Part shown: piece by piece, positions 8,935-17,154 of the stretch
Layout of the letters: every line of letters begins with the position of its first letter
How positions within the stretch are numbered: position 1 is the stretch's first letter
NCBI GenBank assembly: GCA_020161145.1
Contig: JAIUPQ010000006.1
Location: forward strand, 124,001-188,000
Length of the DNA stretch: 64,000 nucleotides
Source: Pseudomonadota bacterium
GTDB taxonomy: Bacteria; Pseudomonadota; Gammaproteobacteria; Burkholderiales; Burkholderiaceae_C
Direction: 5' to 3'
Program-made: the position numbers and the translations under genes
Notes under the pieces: model-generated
Databases searched by the model: none
What the model was told of the DNA's origin: nothing
Seen by the model: only the letters and a program-made list of their open reading frames with translations

Positions 8935-8952
8935 CTGACAGTTCCTGACAGT
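8935..8952. repeat. Tandem CTGACAGT direct repeat in divergent promoter region
   Basis: Two copies of CTGACAGT (8935-8942 and 8945-8952) begin exactly 10 bp apart, one helical turn, in the 152-bp divergent space between the DUF2300 gene and the GST gene. This spacing suits an activator or repressor binding site, but the motif matches no regulator I can name. Confidence 0.3.
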
Positions 8953-9000
8953 GCCCCAGCCTACGATGCAGCCATCACCCCATCCACCCCGGAGCCTGTC

Positions 9001-9615
9001 ATGCGCCTTCACTACCACCCGCTCTCCACCAACTCGCGCCGCGTGCGGCTGGCGGCCCACCAGCTGGGCGTGGCGCTGGATCTGGTGCCGGTCGATCTGT
9101 CCCGGGGCGCCCAGCATGCGCCCGCGTTCGCGGCGCTCAACCCCAACCGCAAGGTGCCGGTGCTGGAGCACGACGGCTTCGTGCTCTGGGAGTCGTACGC
9201 CATCATGCAGTACCTGGCCGACCTGACGCCGGGGCAGACGCTGTACCCGGCCGACGCCCGCGCGCGCGCCGATGTCAACCGCTGGCTGTTCTGGTGTGGC
9301 CAGTCGCTGATGCCGGGCGTGGCCTTGCTCAACTGGGAAAACCACATCAAGCCCGAGATGGGTCTGGGGACGGCCGACGCGGCTGCGGTCGCCCATGGCG
9401 AGCAGTTGCTGCGCGAGGCGGCCGAGCGGCTGGACGCCCATCTGGCCACGCACGAATGGCTGTGCGCATCGGGCCTGTCGCTGGCCGATCTGGCCCTGGC
9501 CGCGCCGCTGGCCGACCAGGACGTGGCGCGCTTTCCGGTGCAGGATCTGCCGCATCTGCAGCGCTGGTTTGCGCAGGTGCAGGCGCTGGAGGCCTGGGCG
9601 CAGACCGCGCCCTGA
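9001..9615 (+). CDS. Glutathione S-transferase family protein
   Basis: This 204-residue cytosolic GST has an N-terminal thioredoxin-fold domain (LHYHPLSTNSRRVRLAAHQLG) with the glutathione-binding NRKVPVLEHDG and WESYAIMQYLA. An all-helical C-terminal domain with LSLADLALAAPLADQ follows. Either the Ser or the Tyr near residue 5 could activate glutathione. The gene sits on the plus strand between the A2M and DUF2300 genes, whose orthologues are neighbours elsewhere, so it looks inserted. Its substrate cannot be read from the sequence. Confidence 0.9.
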   Translation: MRLHYHPLSTNSRRVRLAAHQLGVALDLVPVDLSRGAQHAPAFAALNPNRKVPVLEHDGFVLWESYAIMQYLADLTPGQTLYPADARARADVNRWLFWCGQSLMPGVALLNWENHIKPEMGLGTADAAAVAHGEQLLREAAERLDAHLATHEWLCASGLSLADLALAAPLADQDVARFPVQDLPHLQRWFAQVQALEAWAQTAP

Positions 9616-9624
9616 CGCCACGCC

Positions 9625-12600
9625 TCACCGCACCCCCATCGCCCGCCAGCCCCCCTCGCCCTCATACGCCTTGCCTTCGGGCTGGTACATGCGCCAGACG
9701 CGCGCCGGCGGCAGCTTGAAATCACCGCGCTGGGCAAAGCGCACCAGGTGGCGCACGGCCACGCTGCCACCGGCCTCCAGCCGCTCGATGGGCACGGCAT
9801 AGCCTTGCGCGGTGTCCTGGTGCTGGGCGCGCTCCAGCGGCTGCGGGGTTTTGCCGTCGGCGCTGTTCAGATCGATCCCCCAGGTGCTGGCCTCCACCGC
9901 CGCGCCGGGCGGCAGCGCGGCTTCGACCAGCGCCCAGCGCAGCGGCTGCTTGCTGCTGACGCGCAGCTCGTCGAGGTAGAGCGCGTTGCTGTCCAGCGGT
10001 GTGCCGGGCTGGACGGGTGTGAGCGTGACGGTCAGCCGCGCGCCGGCCGTCGGATCGGGCGGTGCGTCCTTGGCGGGCGGCCTGGCCGGCTGCGGCGTGA
10101 CGCGGTAGAGCCGGCGCTCGACCTGGGCCGGCAAGGTGGCGGCGGCGTCCTCGCGCGACTCGAAGCGCACGGTGGCCACCGCCGCCGCGCCAGGGGGCAG
10201 GTTCAGCTCGCGCGGCAGCGGCGCGCCGGCGGGCAGCCGCCATTGCGGCTGGGCCGCCTGGGCGCGCTGCCAGGGCGCGGGCGGCGCCAGGTCGGCCAGC
10301 GGCGCGGGGGCGGCGGTGGCCTGCCGCAGCCAGGCCAGCGTGAGGGCGCGATCAAAAGTAGGCGCGTCGAGCGCCACGCGGGCCAGCACGTCGCCGGCAC
10401 CGGCCTTGTCGGCGTGGCCGGTGGCGATCAGCAGCGCCTGCCACAGCGGCTCGGTCTGGCCGGCCAGCCGCACCGCAGCGGCCGCGCCGGCCGCGCGCTG
10501 CTCGGCGCTGACGGGGCGTTTGGCCGTTTGCGCCAGGTGCAGCGCCCAGACGCGGGCCGCGTCCAGCGTGCTGGCCTGCGGCACCTCGGCCAGCAGCAGG
10601 CTGCCGCCTGCACGTGCGCTGGACACGGCCGGCGCCTCGTCCAGCGCGGCCAGCAGCGCATCCACCATCACATCCACCTGCAAGCCCATGTGCTGCATCC
10701 AGCCCAGCATCAGCGCCCGCTGCAGCAGGCCTTGCCGCACTCCGTCTTTGGCGTAGACGTCGTAGAGCCGCTCCCAGTGCGCCTTGGGCAGCGGCGCCTG
10801 CAGCGCCTGGCCCGCCTGCCAGTCGGCGTAGTAGGCGTAGGTGGTCATCAGCGCATCGGCCGCCATGCCCCGGCCCCACCAGCCGAACTGCGCCTCGGGC
10901 GTGGCCATCTGCGCCAGGGCCAGACGGGCGCCGCCCAGCCGCTGCGCCAGCTGCGGGGCCAGGCTTTGCTGCGCCGGCGTCAGCGCCTGCAGCGCCTGGG
11001 CCAGCGGAATCATGCGGCTGGCGGTCTGCTCCACGCAGCCGTAGGGGAAGGCCATGAGCTGGTCGGCCACGCGGGCCAGTTGGGCGCTGTAGGCGTCGGC
11101 GGCAAAGCTGACGCGCACGTCGCTGGCGTCGGGCGGCAGCGCCAGCGCGGCGCTGCCGCTGCGCATGTCCAGCACCAACTCGCGCGGGCTGCGCCAGGCC
11201 ACCGGCAGCGTGCGCAGCGGCGTGGCCAGGCGGTCCAGCGGCTTGCCGCCTTGCGTCAGCGTGAAGGTCAGCGCGCCGCGCGCACCCTCGCCGCGCCAGG
11301 GCAGCGTGACGAAGCTGGCGCCGGGCTTGAGCGTGGCCTCGCCCTTCAGGTCCAGCCCTGCGCCCTGGGCCTGCCACTGCACGCGCGCGTCCTGGCCGGT
11401 CTGGTTGAAAAGGGCCACGGTGGCGTCGGCGGTGTCGCCGCTGCGGCGCCAGTCGGGCGCCGCCCATTTGGCGTAGAAGGGCTGGTCGGAGCGCAGCCAG
11501 CCCACCTGCTGGCCCACCGCGCCGCCGTCCGGCACGATGGCGCGGGCGGTGATGCGCCAGCGCGTCAGCGCGTCGGGCATGGCAAAGCGCACGCGCACCC
11601 GGCCCTGGGCGTCGGTGCGCAGGCGCGGCGCCCACAGCGCGGTGTCGATGGCGTCGCGGCGCGGGCGCTCCAGCACCTTGACGGCCCGCTCCTGCACCTG
11701 CCGCCGCGCCGGCAACGTGCCCAGCGCCCGGGTGGCCAGGTCGTAGCCGATGAAGCTCTGGCTGGCGCTGGTGCGCACGTTGTTGCGGCGCGGGTGGAAG
11801 TAAAAGGCGTCGATGGGCGGCGCGATTTCGGGCTGCAGCACGTAAATCATTTCGTCCACCACGCCCAGCGCCACGTCGGCCGCCACGGGCTGGCCGGCCA
11901 GGGTGGCGGTCACGTCCAGCGTCACCGTCTCGCCGGGTTTGTAGACGGGTTTGTCGGTGCGCAGTTGCAGCGCCACGCGCGGCTGCGCCACCAGCAGGCC
12001 CAGGTTCTCGAACACCATCTCGCCGCCTTTGACATAGGCCACCGACAGCGTCATGTTGGGGCTCATGGCCTCGGTGATGGGCACCGCCAGCCGCCACTGT
12101 GTGGCCCCGATGCGCTCGCTGCGCAGCCAGGGGGCGGTGCGGCCCAGCAGCGCGGTGTGCTCGACGCGCTCGCGCTCCAGCGTCACCAGCGCGTGGTCCA
12201 CGGCCTCGGGGAAGGTGACCAGCACCTGGGCGGTGGCGCCGACGGCGTAGCGCGGCTGGTCGGCCACCAGCACGATCTGCCCGGCGGGCGCTTGCAGGCC
12301 GTCGCCGCTGACGAAGTGCGAGGTGGCCCCGATGATGCGGCCCCGGGCATCGCGCAGCCGCAGCGTGTAGTTGCCGGGCTTGGCAAAAGTCAGGGTCAGC
12401 GCGCGGGCATCGGCCAGCCCGCCCTGGGCGGTCTCGCGGTCTTCCTGGCGGATCCACTCCCAGCGCGTGGGCGGTGCCGCCTCGCTGCTGGCCTCGGGCC
12501 GCTGCGAGGGGCTGATGGCAAAGCGCACCGCCGCGCCCGGCGCCGAGAAGGCGCGCTCGGCCTGCATGCGCCAGCTGCTGGCGCCGCGCTCGATCAGCAG

Positions 12601-14229
12601 CTCCTGGCTGGTGCGCACGCGGTAGGCCGCGCCGTCGGTGGCCAGCGCGGTGAGCACGTAGCGGCTGGGCTCGGTGGCGGCGGGCAGGCTGAAGCTGGCG
12701 CGGCCTTCGCGGTCGGTGGTGAGTTCGGCCTGCGTCAGCTTGAGCGGGAAGGCGCCGCTGTAGTCCAGCTCGCCCTCCACCATCGACAGCCGCTGCGCCC
12801 GCGCGGTCAGGCCGATGCGCGCGCCGGCCACAGGTTTGCCGTCGGGGTAATGCAGCTGCAACTGGCCGGTGACGGGCTCGCCCGTCTTGAAGTCGGGCTT
12901 GCCAGGCAGCCAGGCGATCTCGAAATGGGGTTTGCGGTAGTCGGCCACGCGAAACGCGGCGCTGTAGCGGTCGGCCCCCAAGGTCATGCGCAGCTCGTAG
13001 CCCCCGGCCGGCGCGTTGGCGGGCAGCCAGAACGCGCCATCGGCGCCTTGCGGCGAGGCAAAGCGCAGCGTCTGCGTGTGGATGACCTGGCCGGCCGGAT
13101 CGAGCACGCTGAGCGCCAGCGGCCCGTCTTTGAGCGGTACCGAGTCGCGCGCGTTCCTGAACTCGCGGCCGGTGACCTTGAGCTGCACCTGATCACCCGG
13201 GCGGTACAGCGGCCGGTCGGTGACGGCGTAGACCTTGGCGGCGTAGATCTCGCTGTCGTAATAGAAGTTCTCCGAGATGAAGACGCCGCCCGCCGGGTCT
13301 TGCCCGAACAGATAGGTCTGCTCGGGCGCGCTGCGTGTGAAGCGGGTCAGGCCCTCGGCATCGCTGGCGCCGCGCTGCAGCACGCCCACACCGTCGCTCC
13401 ACCAGACCTGGGTGCCGGGCACGGCGGCGCCGTCGCTGCGGCGGGCCGTCCAGACCAGCATCTGCTGGCCCGAGACCTTGCTGACCGCCAGCGTGTCGGC
13501 GATGAACAGCAGCGTGGCCGCGCGGTGCTGGCCCGCCACGGCCTCCACCAGGTACAGCCCCGGCTTGAGGCGGCCCAGCGGCAGGTGCACATTGCCCTGC
13601 CCGGCCGCAATGAACCCGCTGCTGCTGCCGGCCAGCTTCAAGTCCTTGGGCGGGGCGATGGGCTGGGCCGCAAACACCGGGTAGCGAAAGCGCGTGACCA
13701 GTGGCAGGCCGGGGATGGGTTTGAGCTGCGGCGGCGCTTCGAAGCGCGAGGGCGCACTCAACTGCGGCGGCGTTTTCAGGCCCGGGGCCGCTTTGACCGC
13801 CGCCTCACGGGCCTGGCTGGAAAACAGCTTGCGCCAGGCAAGGCGGGCCTTGACGGCCCAGGCGTCCCACAGGTGCGTCAACGTGTTGGCCAGGCCTTCC
13901 TGCATGGGGCCGGGCGCCACCTGCACGCGGTGCAGGTTCTTCTGCCGCTGCAGGAACGCCAGCGGCTCAGGCACGCGGTAGAGCAGCACGTCCACGCCGC
14001 CCGTGTCCGCCAGCGCCTCGGGCTGGTTGACCTCCAGCCGCACGCGCGCCGGCTCGTCGGCGCCAAAGCTGGCGTCCGACAGCAAAAAGAAGGGCTCACC
14101 CACCGGCTGGCTGGCATAGGGCGTCAGCGGCTGGGGTTCGGTCTGCGGGGTGGGCGGCGGCGCATCGGCGGCTTGCGCGGCGGTCAACAGCAGCACGGCA
14201 GCCAGGAGCAGGAGGTGGCGCAGGGTCAT
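9625..14229 (-). CDS. yfaS: Bacterial alpha-2-macroglobulin (YfaS/MagD type)
   Basis: This 1534-residue exported protein is about the size of Escherichia coli YfaS. After the signal peptide (MTLRHLLLLAAVLLLTAAQA) come repeated macroglobulin beta-domains, recognised by VTDRPLYRPGDQVQLKV and RTDKPVYKPGETVTLDV. The A2M core LGVVDEMIYVLQPE and the alpha-helical thioester domain follow. The thioester sequence GCVEQ is present with Cys 1065 (11026-11037). Such proteins trap proteases in the periplasm; in Pseudomonas aeruginosa the counterpart MagD forms an inner-membrane complex with the products of its operon. The ATG overlaps the TGA of the DUF1175 gene by one base, so the two are translationally coupled. 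Confidence 0.93.
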   Translation of the reverse strand: MTLRHLLLLAAVLLLTAAQAADAPPPTPQTEPQPLTPYASQPVGEPFFLLSDASFGADEPARVRLEVNQPEALADTGGVDVLLYRVPEPLAFLQRQKNLHRVQVAPGPMQEGLANTLTHLWDAWAVKARLAWRKLFSSQAREAAVKAAPGLKTPPQLSAPSRFEAPPQLKPIPGLPLVTRFRYPVFAAQPIAPPKDLKLAGSSSGFIAAGQGNVHLPLGRLKPGLYLVEAVAGQHRAATLLFIADTLAVSKVSGQQMLVWTARRSDGAAVPGTQVWWSDGVGVLQRGASDAEGLTRFTRSAPEQTYLFGQDPAGGVFISENFYYDSEIYAAKVYAVTDRPLYRPGDQVQLKVTGREFRNARDSVPLKDGPLALSVLDPAGQVIHTQTLRFASPQGADGAFWLPANAPAGGYELRMTLGADRYSAAFRVADYRKPHFEIAWLPGKPDFKTGEPVTGQLQLHYPDGKPVAGARIGLTARAQRLSMVEGELDYSGAFPLKLTQAELTTDREGRASFSLPAATEPSRYVLTALATDGAAYRVRTSQELLIERGASSWRMQAERAFSAPGAAVRFAISPSQRPEASSEAAPPTRWEWIRQEDRETAQGGLADARALTLTFAKPGNYTLRLRDARGRIIGATSHFVSGDGLQAPAGQIVLVADQPRYAVGATAQVLVTFPEAVDHALVTLERERVEHTALLGRTAPWLRSERIGATQWRLAVPITEAMSPNMTLSVAYVKGGEMVFENLGLLVAQPRVALQLRTDKPVYKPGETVTLDVTATLAGQPVAADVALGVVDEMIYVLQPEIAPPIDAFYFHPRRNNVRTSASQSFIGYDLATRALGTLPARRQVQERAVKVLERPRRDAIDTALWAPRLRTDAQGRVRVRFAMPDALTRWRITARAIVPDGGAVGQQVGWLRSDQPFYAKWAAPDWRRSGDTADATVALFNQTGQDARVQWQAQGAGLDLKGEATLKPGASFVTLPWRGEGARGALTFTLTQGGKPLDRLATPLRTLPVAWRSPRELVLDMRSGSAALALPPDASDVRVSFAADAYSAQLARVADQLMAFPYGCVEQTASRMIPLAQALQALTPAQQSLAPQLAQRLGGARLALAQMATPEAQFGWWGRGMAADALMTTYAYYADWQAGQALQAPLPKAHWERLYDVYAKDGVRQGLLQRALMLGWMQHMGLQVDVMVDALLAALDEAPAVSSARAGGSLLLAEVPQASTLDAARVWALHLAQTAKRPVSAEQRAAGAAAAVRLAGQTEPLWQALLIATGHADKAGAGDVLARVALDAPTFDRALTLAWLRQATAAPAPLADLAPPAPWQRAQAAQPQWRLPAGAPLPRELNLPPGAAAVATVRFESREDAAATLPAQVERRLYRVTPQPARPPAKDAPPDPTAGARLTVTLTPVQPGTPLDSNALYLDELRVSSKQPLRWALVEAALPPGAAVEASTWGIDLNSADGKTPQPLERAQHQDTAQGYAVPIERLEAGGSVAVRHLVRFAQRGDFKLPPARVWRMYQPEGKAYEGEGGWRAMGVR

Positions 14230-14861
14230 CACAGAAAGTCCAGCCGGTAGATGCCGGCGAAATTCGGGTTCTCGGCCACCGGCCGCCAGCGGGTGTCGCG
14301 CCAGCGGGCCAGCTCGGCCGCGCGCACCGCGCGCAGCCCGTCGTCGCCAGGGTGCACGCTGCCCGTGTGGTAGGCCACGTAGCGGCCCAGCCAGACCATC
14401 AGGTGCTGGTCGTCGCCCAGGTCGTAGAACAGCAAATCGCCCGGCATGGCCTGGTGCAGCGAGCGGCCCACCGCCCGCGTGTTGGCCTGCACCATGTCCA
14501 GCGCGCTGGCGTAGGCGCCCTGGCTGCCGTCGGCACGGCGCCAGGTGTGGCGCAGGGCGGCGGCGGCCGGGTCGTCCACATCGGGCGGCGTGGGGCGGCT
14601 GGCCAGGCCATTGGCCCGGCGCCACGCCAGGTCATGCGGGCGCAGCGCCTCGGCCACCGCAAAGCGCACCAGGCCGGCGCAGTCGCGCTGCTGCCAGCGC
14701 GGCGTGGGGCCACGGGCCAGCTGGGCCTGGATGAGCAGCGTCATCCAGGCGCGAAAGGCCTCGCGCGCAGCCGGCGTGGCCAGGCGCTGGCGCCCAGCGG
14801 GTTGCGCGCGGGCCAGCAGCGGCAGCGCCAGCAGGCCCAGGCAGACGCGGCGCCGCACCAT
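14229..14861 (-). CDS. DUF1175 exported NlpC/P60-like protein (YfaT-like)
   Basis: This 210-residue exported protein has a signal peptide ending near QARA-Q. The pattern RDCAGLVRFAVAEAL (Cys 61), MPGDLLFYDLGDDQHLMVWLGR (His 153) and VAYHTG is that of NlpC/P60-type cysteine hydrolases, suggesting an action on peptidoglycan peptides or a related amide. The family is always found beside the YfaS-type macroglobulin. It overlaps the A2M gene by one base and lies 3 bases after the tag stop codon. Confidence 0.87.
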   Translation of the reverse strand: MVRRRVCLGLLALPLLARAQPAGRQRLATPAAREAFRAWMTLLIQAQLARGPTPRWQQRDCAGLVRFAVAEALRPHDLAWRRANGLASRPTPPDVDDPAAAALRHTWRRADGSQGAYASALDMVQANTRAVGRSLHQAMPGDLLFYDLGDDQHLMVWLGRYVAYHTGSVHPGDDGLRAVRAAELARWRDTRWRPVAENPNFAGIYRLDFL

Positions 14862-14864
14862 GGG

Positions 14865-15467
14865 TCAGCGGCCCGGCGGCGCGAACGCCGTCCGGGCGGC
14901 CGCCACCTGGGCGCGGATGGCGCAGCCCGGCGCATGGTCGTTGACCAGACCCATGGCCTGCATGAAGGCGTAAGCCGTGGTCGGGCCGACGAACTTCCAG
15001 CCGCGCCGCTTCAGGTCTTTGGCCAGGGCGATGGACTCGGGCGAGGTGGGGCGCACCACGGGCGCGCTGGGCGGTGCCTCGTAGCGCCAGAAGTAGGCGG
15101 CCAGCGAGCCTGCCTGGGCCACCAGCTCGCAGGCGCGGCTGGCGTTGTGGATCACGGCCTCGATCTTGCCGCGGTGGCGCACGATGCCCGCATCGGCCAG
15201 CAACCGCGCCACGTCGGCCTCGCCGTAATAGGCCATGCGGGTGAAGTCGAAGCCGTCGAAGGCGGCGCGAAAGTGCGGGCGCTTGGCCAGGATGGTGCGC
15301 CACGAGAGGCCGGACTGAAAGGCTTCGAGGCTGAGCTTCTCGAAGAGGCGCCGGTCGTCCGCCACGGGGTAGCCCCATTCGTCGTCGTGGTAGGCGATGT
15401 AGTCGGGGGTGGCGGCGCACCAGCCGCAGCGCAGGCGACCGTCGGGGCCGGTGAAGGTGGCGTTCAT
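14865..15467 (-). CDS. tag: DNA-3-methyladenine glycosylase I
   Basis: This 200-residue base-excision repair enzyme removes 3-methyladenine from DNA. The structural zinc ligands are all seen: Cys 14 in RLRCGWC, His 27 in YHDDEWG, and His and Cys in NDHAPGC. The helix-hairpin region LSLEAFQSGLSWRTILAKRPHFRAAFDGFD and KFVGPTTAYAFMQAMGLVND are typical. The ATG overlaps the stop of the DUF2138 gene (ATGA), and the DUF1175 gene follows within 3 bases. A repair gene inside an A2M operon is unusual and would tie its expression to envelope-defence genes. Confidence 0.95.
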   Translation of the reverse strand: MNATFTGPDGRLRCGWCAATPDYIAYHDDEWGYPVADDRRLFEKLSLEAFQSGLSWRTILAKRPHFRAAFDGFDFTRMAYYGEADVARLLADAGIVRHRGKIEAVIHNASRACELVAQAGSLAAYFWRYEAPPSAPVVRPTSPESIALAKDLKRRGWKFVGPTTAYAFMQAMGLVNDHAPGCAIRAQVAAARTAFAPPGR

Positions 15468-17068
15468 GGCGTCAGGGTGTGGAAGGACACGGGCACCCAA
15501 CCCAGGCCGTCGGGCTGGCCGTTGGCCACCAGTGCGCTGGCCGGCCAGCGCGCCAGCGCATCCAGCCGTGGCCACAGCAGCGTGCGGGCGGCCTGGTGCA
15601 GGGTTTCCTGAGTGGGCGGCAGCACGGCCATGGCCTCGCGGCGGGCCAGCTCGGCCACCTGGGCCGGGGCCACGTAGGCCAGCGCCGTCGGCGGCACGGC
15701 CAGCGCCGGGCGTTGGCGGGCCAGGGTCTGGCCCGCGCGTTCGGCCCAGTCGGCATCGGGCGAGAAAGCCAGCCAGCCGCCCTGGCGGATCAGCGTGGGC
15801 TGGTAGCGGCTGGCGTCGGCGGCGGCGAGCGCAAAGCCCCAGGGGGCGTCATCCACCTCGCGTTGCAGCGCTCGCGGGGCATCGGCGCCGCGCAGCAGCC
15901 AGGGCCAGACGGCGGCCAGCTCGGCGTCGCTGGCGGTGGCCTCACCCTTGAGCCGGGCCACGAACAGCGGCGTGTGCAGTTGCGAGCGCGCCGACCAGCA
16001 GACCGCTGCCGGGCCTTCAAAGCGGCCGGCCAGCGCGGCCAGCGGCGCACCGGCGGTCTCCACGGCGGCCAGGCGCGTCCAGTCCACCGGCAGGCGGGCA
16101 CAGGCGGCGGCGTCTTGCGGCAGCGCGGCCCACAGCGTCGCGTCCTGCGGGCCGGGCAAGGCGGTGTCCGCCACCCGCAGCGCCAGTTGGGGCGCGGGGG
16201 CGCCGCTGGCCGGCGCCTCCAGCGCCACCTCGGCGCGCAGGCCGCGCACCCCGGGCATGAAATGGGGCCAGCCGCGCGCCAGCAGCTCGGCGGTGGCGGC
16301 GATCTGGTGCGCCTTGGGTGGCGGCTCGGCCAGCCCCAGTGTGTCGCGCCAGGCGCGGCCGCCGTCCTTGAGCGCACCAGCCAGGGTGGCGGCGCCGGCC
16401 TCGTCCAGCACGCGCTGGCCGACGTCGTCGCTGCCATAGAGCAGGCCGGGGTCACTGAGCACCAGCAGGCGCTCGCCGTGAGCCACCAGCGCCAGGGTCT
16501 GGCGGCTGGACAGTTGCAGCGCCAGCACCGGCACGGTGTCGCCGCCCACGCGCAACTCGCCCAACCGGGTCAGTTGCCGGTCGCCCTGGGCGGGTTGATC
16601 ACCCTGGGCCAGGGTGCCGGCCACCTTGGCCGTGGCCAGCAGCGCCTGGGCCAGCGCACCGCGCCGCACCAGCAGCGCCCAGTGGCGCGGCGCGCCCTTG
16701 GCATCCAGCCACCAGGCCATCTCGGCGGGTTCATCGAGCACCTGGGCCAGCAGACGCTCGGTCAGTGGCAGCTCGTGCTCGAAGGCCAGGCGGCGGATGG
16801 CGCCGGCCACCGAGAGCCGGGTTTCATGCTCGTCGTAATAGAAGACGAAGTCTTCGGTCAGCACCTCGCGCAGCAGCGGTGTGCGCACCAGATCGCGCGG
16901 CAGCCGTGCCAGCGCCGGAGAGGCGATATAGCCCTGCGGCCGGGCCAGATCCACCTCCAGCCCCGCGACGCGGCCGCCAAACAGCGGCCAGCGAGCCTGC
17001 CAGACCACCAGCGCCAGCACGCCAACGACGGCCAGCGCGGCAAGAAGGGCTTTGCGGGATCCGGTCAT
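15464..17068 (-). CDS. DUF2138 membrane-anchored protein of the A2M locus (YfaA-like)
   Basis: This 534-residue protein has one N-terminal membrane anchor (ALLAALAVVGVLALVVWQARW) and a large periplasmic part. It begins with LEVDLARPQGYIASPALARLPRDLVRTPLLREVLTEDFVFYYDEHETRLSVAGA, the hallmark of DUF2138. The family occurs with YfaS, YfaT and YfaQ. It is the first gene of the minus-strand operon DUF2138-tag-DUF1175-A2M. The start at 17068 omits the leading 12 codons of the open frame, which do not look conserved. Its role is unknown; anchoring the macroglobulin complex is a guess. Confidence 0.85.
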   Translation of the reverse strand: MTGSRKALLAALAVVGVLALVVWQARWPLFGGRVAGLEVDLARPQGYIASPALARLPRDLVRTPLLREVLTEDFVFYYDEHETRLSVAGAIRRLAFEHELPLTERLLAQVLDEPAEMAWWLDAKGAPRHWALLVRRGALAQALLATAKVAGTLAQGDQPAQGDRQLTRLGELRVGGDTVPVLALQLSSRQTLALVAHGERLLVLSDPGLLYGSDDVGQRVLDEAGAATLAGALKDGGRAWRDTLGLAEPPPKAHQIAATAELLARGWPHFMPGVRGLRAEVALEAPASGAPAPQLALRVADTALPGPQDATLWAALPQDAAACARLPVDWTRLAAVETAGAPLAALAGRFEGPAAVCWSARSQLHTPLFVARLKGEATASDAELAAVWPWLLRGADAPRALQREVDDAPWGFALAAADASRYQPTLIRQGGWLAFSPDADWAERAGQTLARQRPALAVPPTALAYVAPAQVAELARREAMAVLPPTQETLHQAARTLLWPRLDALARWPASALVANGQPDGLGWVPVSFHTLTP

Positions 17069-17154
17069 GGGCAGGGCGTGAAGCGAGGCGGTGGCAGCCA
17101 GCATTGTGCAAGAAGCCCTTCAGCCGCCAGTGGCGTCGCCGATAGACGCTGCTG

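Noticed and set aside
9748-14250. 1500-codon open frame on the plus strand
   Set aside because: It is antisense to the A2M gene, rich in Arg, Gly, His and Gln, and shows no domain; long shadow frames are normal at this GC content.
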